Part shown: positions 58,870 through 64,000 of the stretch, one piece after another
Numbering within the stretch: the stretch's first letter is position 1
Layout of the letters: each line of letters opens with the position of its first letter
Assembly: GCA_037176725.1 (NCBI GenBank)
Contig: JAZBRS010000060.1
Coordinates: 56,014,001-56,078,000 of the forward strand
DNA length: 64,000 bases
Reading direction: 5' to 3'
DNA from: Posidonia oceanica
Lineage: Eukaryota; Streptophyta; Magnoliopsida; Alismatales; Posidoniaceae
Made by a program: the position numbers and the translations under genes
The notes under the pieces: generated by a model
What the model saw: only the letters and a program-made list of their open reading frames with translations
The model's database searches: none
What the model was told of the DNA's origin: nothing

Positions 58870-58990
58870 TGTACTCCAATGTTTTCTTTTTCTTTTCTTT
58901 TTTGTTTTTTTCTTTCTTTCTTTTTTCCTTTTCCTTTTTTCTTTCTTCTCTTTTGCTTTCTTTTCTTTTTTTTCTTTTTTTCTAGACTAT
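58870..58990 (-). other. Polypurine stretch just before the D gag start
   Basis: About 120 bases of A/G only on the minus strand (T/C on plus), ending some 30 bases before the first in-frame ATG (58879). A-rich purine leaders can aid cap-independent initiation in plants; such a role here is a guess. Confidence 0.5.
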
Positions 58991-59158
58991 TACAGGAGAT
59001 TAAAAAGAAATTACAGACTCAAGTAATACTAATTAATACAGACTCGATGGAATAAAGGAAAATCAACAGGAACTAAAACAGTTTGTGCCTACAACCTTGT
59101 GAACAGTAATATATATAAACCCCTGCAAGCAATGCACTGAAACGAAAGGTTCCCCTGT

Positions 59159-59237
59159 AGTCGCCTGTAATACAAGCAGCCAAACAAGTCGTTGTTTTCA
59201 TTGGCGGCTGAGCGAGGCGCCTTCTGAACAGGCAGCT
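59159..59237. repeat. Trio of 23-bp inverted repeats in the D leader (1)
   Basis: Units 59159-59181 (AGTCGCC/AGCAGCC), 59187-59209 (AGTCGTT/GGCGGCT) and 59215-59237 (AGGCGCC/GGCAGCT), with 9-base spacers and a 28-bp pitch. Confidence 0.78.
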
Positions 59238-59953
59238 ATGTCTCTTGTTCAGTCAGGAAACCAGGTCTGTCTTGGACAGACCACGCAATAGTCAGGAAAA
59301 ATAATAAAAACAGGTTTCAAACAGTGCGTTGTTTTTACTTGTCTAAGTGTTTAATTAATGGATTGATTAATTAAACCTACATGGGTCACAAGTAACTGGG
59401 ATTGGTTGGCTTTAAGGTACTCCTCCTTGACCTTCTTTAGGGTCCACCAAGAGGGCCTAGATGGGGGGCTTGTCTCTCTAAAGAGGGACCCTCCACCTAG
59501 GATTCTGTCCTTAGGCTCGGCACTTAGCAAACCACAAAAAAAATAATAAATAAACACGAAATATCAAAGTGTAAAGTATCTACTAAGTTTTACTATTGAC
59601 TCAGGGAGAGAGAGGAGTCAATAATAACACTTGGGACACCTTGAGATCTTGATCTAACTATTGCAGTTAACGCTGAGTATGGGAGAGCGACTTGCACTGG
59701 CCCGGGTTCGCTCAGGTTAACTATTCTAGCAAGAAGAAGACTTCCTCAAGGAACTTCAACTTTAATACTAAACAATTAGTTTCCACCTTAAGGGTGGACA
59801 CAAGCAATTCTAAAAACTGTTAAAAAACTAAAACATGGTGGACATGAATAGTTGTTTTTTTAAAATTTTTTTTGCAACTGCAGATCTAAAAATACAGCAC
59901 AAATTACAGGGAAAAAAAACTAAGGATTTGCAGTGAAAACGAAATGGACTCTG

Positions 59954-60032
59954 GGTCGCCTGTAATGGCGACGCCCCTGTTGGTCGCCTCTTGGAGAAGC
60001 GGCTAAGACAGGCGCTCCTTGAATAGGCGGCT
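59954..60032. repeat. Trio of 23-bp inverted repeats in the D leader (2)
   Basis: Units 59954-59976 (GGTCGCC/GACGCCC; it also fits GTCGCC-TGTAAT-GGCGAC), 59982-60004 (GGTCGCC/AGCGGCT) and 60010-60032 (AGGCGCT/GGCGGCT), with a 28-bp pitch. Confidence 0.75.
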
Positions 60033-60253
60033 CGCGGCCACAATCTTCTGACCTCAGTAAAATAGTCCCAACTTTGGAGTTGGGGATTTTACTGATGTCA
60101 GAAACAGAAAAAAAAATGAGAAAAAGGTTTGGGAGTTGTGAAAACCTAATCGCACGATCACTCGAACCAAAAAAAAACTACACCTAGATCTATAAGAATA
60201 ATGGAAAGGAAGGAAGGAATTTACTTACGTAGCACAGGGTTGGCTAAAGCCGA

Positions 60254-60271
60254 GTCCCACCGTAATCGCCA
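60254..60271 (-). other. Primer-binding site of element D
   Basis: Minus-strand TGGCGATTACGGTGGGAC, five bases after the LTR end CCACA. It shares TGGCGA with the A/B sites but differs downstream, so a different or mutated tRNA primer is likely. Confidence 0.6.
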
Positions 60272-60276
60272 GCAAC

Positions 60277-61444
60277 TGTGGATGGATTTTTGGAGTGCTT
60301 GAGTTGAAGATGTCGGCGCTTCCACGACGTCGACAGCTTTGTTGTGATCGCCACTCACCTTTGGGTAGACAAGACACCTAGGGGGAGATTGTGAAGATGT
60401 GGGTCCTCGGAGCACTAGATCGACGGCTGGATGTCGTCTAGCGGCCTCCTCATGCTACGTAAGCATTTTCCTTTCCTTCAAAACAAATAAACAAAACAAG
60501 AGATCTAGGTAAGTTGGTGTGTAGTAAATGATAACAAAGAAGAACAGAGAATACTAGAAACAAATAGATCTAATACTAACCGGGGGTTGTTCCCCGCATG
60601 CATATGCTATGGGTCCTATTTTAAGGAATGCAATATGAGATGTAATGAGAAAGATTGGAAGAAGATACTCCCTTCACCCTCGTGCTGTATGCAGTGGAGT
60701 AGAAGTGGAGGCACGGTCGGAGCTCCGGCTAGGCTCGAGATCTCTGGGATCGTAGTTGGGTTGTAGTGATCTCTGGGATCTTGGGTTTCTCTGAATTAAG
60801 GGTAGAGACTAGGGTTTCTGACTTGGAAACTCTAGCTATTTGAAGGTGGAAGCTCAAAACCCTAAAAACCTAAAGAGAATTCCTCCAAGATAAGTTTTCC
60901 TCACAACTGGCCGGGAGTTCAAACACTTACCCACGGGGTCTATTTATAGACTCCAAGGGGTGTGGGTGGTTAACACATAGAAATTTCTACAATAAGTGGC
61001 AGTTATGACCAGTCGCCGCATGGGTAGGCGACTAAGGCTAGCAACCGCCCAATCAAACGTGGAGAAAACCGTAGAAATTCAGTTGACGGGAACCACGATC
61101 GTTAGTCGCCGATTAGGTTGGCGTCTAGAGGTTAGTCGCCGTCTTTGTTGGCGTCTATCAGTTGAGGGGATCGTGGGAAATAATCGTTGCAGTTCCACGA
61201 CCATTAGTCACCGTTCAGGTTGGCGCCTAGCTGTCGAGGGGATCGTATGACACAACTGCCAAAATTAACCATTCGATTCGGTTAACAGAGCCCACGACTG
61301 TTAGTCGCCGCTTAGAGTGGTGCCTAGGTTAGTCGCCTGTTGAGATGGCGCCTATCCCAGTTGCCTCTCCAGCTGGCAACTAGCAACGTCTTTTGCATTT
61401 TTAACCCTGTCTTTTAAGTTTGATCCAGAAAACTCGATTAAAAG
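60277..61444 (-). mobile_element. 5' LTR of element D, split by G
   Basis: Near-identical to 52300-53467. Its remaining 292 bp should lie beyond G outside the window. The break is after CGATTAAAAG, which in the other copy continues CCCG. It carries the seven 23-bp units at 61011-61381. Confidence 0.9.
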
Positions 61445-64000
61445 TGTAGTAATCCCGGTGTTCAGATCGTCCATGCACACTGCCAGAAGCTCGCGTGCAC
61501 CAATCAGAATCAGGTTCACTATAAGCAGCTATGTCCAAGGAGGAAGGCTCAACTCGAAAACACTTAAAATAGAGCAGAAAAGATTAGAAAAGAAGAAGAT
61601 AAGACAATTCAGAGTCGCCACCGTGTCTATTATCGAGAGACAAGGAAAACTGGGGAAATGCGGAGATTAACACGCAAAACCAAGCAAAGGATGCAATGCA
61701 AAGCAATGCAAAAGAAAACAAATGTAAATGAATGCAGATCATATGACTCATGCCTAGGATAAGGGCAATATGGTCATTGTAGGCCAAAAGACTGGGCAAG
61801 GACTCCTGTTACGTGCGGGGAAGGTGTTAGGCACCCCGACACGCCCGAGAATCGGTCTTTCTAGGCTTACGCTCGCATACGCAGGGAAATGCAGATTCGA
61901 ATGCCTAAGTGCCAATGAATGCCTACATGAATGCTCAAAGGTGTGCTTTAAGTGATGGAATGCAATGCAAGGAAGTAAACGTGCAGTCTAAGTGCTCAGC
62001 AACGCTGTCTGTGTTCCGAACAGAGCGAACCCTGGTCCGTGAGAACTCTAGGCAGTAAGCATCACTGCCCTATATGCAAATGCAGTCGATAAAGCAAAAC
62101 GGCGGTAAAACCAAGCAATGCAGGCGACATGCAAGAGCAAACAGCATAAAACACGCAAAACGGTGTGAGAAACAGAAGCAGCACGCAAAATGGTGCAAGA
62201 AAACAAGATCAGCACGCAAAATAGTGCGAAAAACAAAACAAGTACGCAAAACGATGCGAAAAATAAAGCAAACACGCAAAACGGTGCGAGAAAACAAGGC
62301 AGGCACGCAAAACAGTGCCAAAAACAAAGCAGGCACACAAAGCGCGGCGAAAAACAGAGTGGGCACGCGAAACAGTGTCAAAAACGAAGCGGGCACGCAA
62401 AACGGTGCCAAAAGCACAGTGGGCACGCAAAACGGTGCCAAAAACAAAGCGGGTACGCAGAACGGTGCCAACAACGGGGCAGACACGCAAAACGGTGCCA
62501 AAAAACAGAGCGGGCACGTAAAACGGTGTCAAAAGCAAAGCGGGCACGCAGAACGGTGCCAAAGCAGGCGGAATAAAGCATCGGTAAAGCCATGCAAATG
62601 CAGATTCAAGGAGAAAGAGTAAGAGAAGCAAAGGGGAGGGAAACGGTGCAAGTGTAAGGACAAGCGCCGCTTAAGGGCCACGCAAGTGGAGGGATTACTA
62701 CTGTCTTGTGACTGTTTTCCACCAAAGTGTCCCATGATATGTCTCGCACGCTGCCAAAAGCTCGCGATACGATCGGATCGTGGAAAAGGGGGAAGAAGGT
62801 CGCAATTAGTAGTGAATCCAGGGGAAACTCGACCCAAAATCACTGAGAGTACACGAAAAGGGGAGATAGAGTTGATAGATAAGAAGGAGTCCTAATCTAC
62901 TTGCTCGAGGAAACAGAAAGCAAAAACCATATATACAATGCAAATGATGTGCAAATGAATGCTGTGTAGGGGATTCAGGAGAACTTACCTTGGAAATTTG
63001 AAGCCTGATCTGAGAAATGCTTGGTCCGCATTGAAGTGCGCTCCACCGGGGTTATCTAGGTAGCTTGGTTGAGAAGATCCGGCGATCCGATCAGAAGATA
63101 TGCTGGCTTCAAGGCAGAAGGGCTAGAACAGGGGAGAAGAATGGATCTAAGTGTAAAAGAGGTCCAAAGAGTGTGCAAAACAGGTCCTCCCATGTAAATG
63201 GGAGCTAGGAATGCTTAAGTGTGTACAAAGATGCCAAATGCAAAGATGCATGGGTGCAATGCATGCAGGAATGCAAGAAAGGACCTAAGAATAACTTTTC
63301 AGAAAACTTAAGGACCTATATGCAATTTTTGAAAAAGTGGAGGGACCTAAATGCAAGAATTTTGAAAAGTTAGGGGCTTATGTGCAAGGTTTTTGAAAAC
63401 TTGGGGGTCTGAATGCAATTTTACAAAATGCAGGGTTTGAAATGCAATTTAATAAGGAAAACATGCATTTAAATGAGTTTTATAAACATGTGAAGGACTA
63501 ACATGCAATTTTGAAACATACAGGGGTTGAAATGCAATTTTATAAGCAAAAATGTAGAAAAAATGGGTTCTGTGAATTAAACAGTGGATCTAAGTGCAAT
63601 TTTTAAATATGTAGGGGCTAAAATGCAATTTTATAAGTAAAAGTATGCAATTAAATGAGTTTTGTAAACATGCAGAGGACCTATGTGCAATTTTGAAACA
63701 TGCAAGGTCTAAAATGCAATTTTATAAGGAAAAAAGTTGAAAAACAGATGCTGTGCATGCAGATGAAGGACCTATGTGCAAAAATCAGAAAGTATGAGGA
63801 AGAAATGCAATGCAGTAAGAAAAGTAAGAAAATAAATGCTTTAGACAGGATTAAATTGCAATTTACTAAGGTAAAATCAGAGTATTAAATGAGATTTACA
63901 ACTAAAGGACTAAAATGCAAAAATAAAAAGAAGCTGGACTGAAAAATAAAGAGCATAAAACTAAGTTTGAACTACTGCAGGACTAATAAGTAAATAAAAT
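61445..64000 (-). mobile_element. G: 3' part of an A/B-family LTR inserted in D
   Basis: On the minus strand it ends CCGGGATTACTACA at 61445, the standard end of this LTR family. AAAAG before it is the likely left half of a target duplication. Features in minus orientation: 55-bp end module as in the B 5' LTR, PBS-like relic (61612-61620), GC-rich block (61798-61870), minisatellite (62150-62580), predicted intron sites (62988, 62070), hairpin (62732-62783) and degenerate TTGCAT...GGTCC leader repeats (63290-64000). The rest continues past the window. Confidence 0.88.
62150..62580 (-). repeat. 30-bp minisatellite in the G LTR leader
   Basis: About 13 units containing CACGCAAAACGGTGCCAAAA (plus strand), reverse complements of the 32385-32720 units. 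Lys/Gln-rich or Phe/Cys-rich frames over it are artefacts. Confidence 0.9.

Larger units (their letters stand above)
58991..60253 (-). other. Gag leader of element D with two inverted-repeat trios
   Basis: Non-coding. Two trios of the 23-bp inverted repeat lie at 59159-59237 and 59954-60032. No gene is seen; frames under 75 codons are not supported. Confidence 0.6.
52300..61444 (-). mobile_element. Element D: gag-only, non-autonomous Tat-like retrotransposon
   Basis: 52300-53467 repeats at 60277-61444 with a constant offset of 7977 and about 6 differences, giving an LTR pair in minus orientation. Between them lie a PPT (53760-53776), a long non-coding tail, one gag (58843 down to 56195), leader and PBS (60271-60254). 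No RT, RNase H or integrase motif was found in the 2.4 kb downstream of gag, fitting a gag-only non-autonomous class. It is inserted in E. Its own 5' LTR is split by G at 61445. Confidence 0.85.

Overview
This window is plant nuclear DNA made almost wholly of LTR retrotransposons. The Gag, protease, reverse transcriptase, double RNase H and integrase signatures are those of the Tat (Ogre/Retand-like) lineage of Ty3/gypsy. LTRs are very large (about 5.9 kb) and the primer sites read TGGCGACTCC. No host gene, rRNA or tRNA gene was recognised. The species cannot be named from sequence alone; a TE-rich, probably heterochromatic region of a flowering plant fits best.

Layout, left to right. (1) Element A, + strand, 1-22191: a giant Tat element of about 24.8 kb whose 5' LTR starts off-window. 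It has primer site, leader, gag-protease, a lone integrase core (RT, RNase H and the integrase zinc finger are deleted), an intact 400-codon extra ORF with a plant-mobile-domain/DUF7745-like look, a 3' UTR of tandem repeats and hairpins, a polypurine tract and a 3' LTR. (2) Element B, + strand, 22192-46308: an older relative with full pol, broken by stops and frameshifts. A sits in its 5' LTR. A complete solo LTR (27472-33360, TSD GTAAC) splits its protease/pol region. (3) H, 46309-47971: a minus-strand LTR fragment. (4) F, + strand, 47972-49676 and beyond: tandem-repeat 3' UTR, polypurine tract and LTR start. (5) E, + strand: LTR end, initiator-Met primer site and the first codons of a gag. 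(6) Element D, minus strand, 52300-61444: LTR pair, gag only, no pol; inserted into E. (7) G, minus strand, 61445-64000: the 3' end of an A/B-family LTR inserted into D's LTR.

How the parts relate. A and D have near-identical LTRs (21 differences in 3232 bp; about 6 in 1168 bp) but disabled coding regions. They were therefore probably copied recently by proteins supplied in trans. Nearly all nonsense codons look like C-to-T decay of CAG, TGG, CAA or CGA, as expected from methylated, silenced DNA.

The most unusual signal is a 23-bp inverted repeat, AGTCGCC-N9-GGCGACT. It occurs in groups of three at an exact 28-bp pitch in the LTRs and leaders of H and D. Its arm equals the core of the Tat primer-binding site. 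Other structural finds are a second PBS-like site buried in every LTR, a predicted leader intron holding an expanding minisatellite, compensated hairpins in the gag leader and 3' UTR, and a long stem bracketing the polypurine tract.
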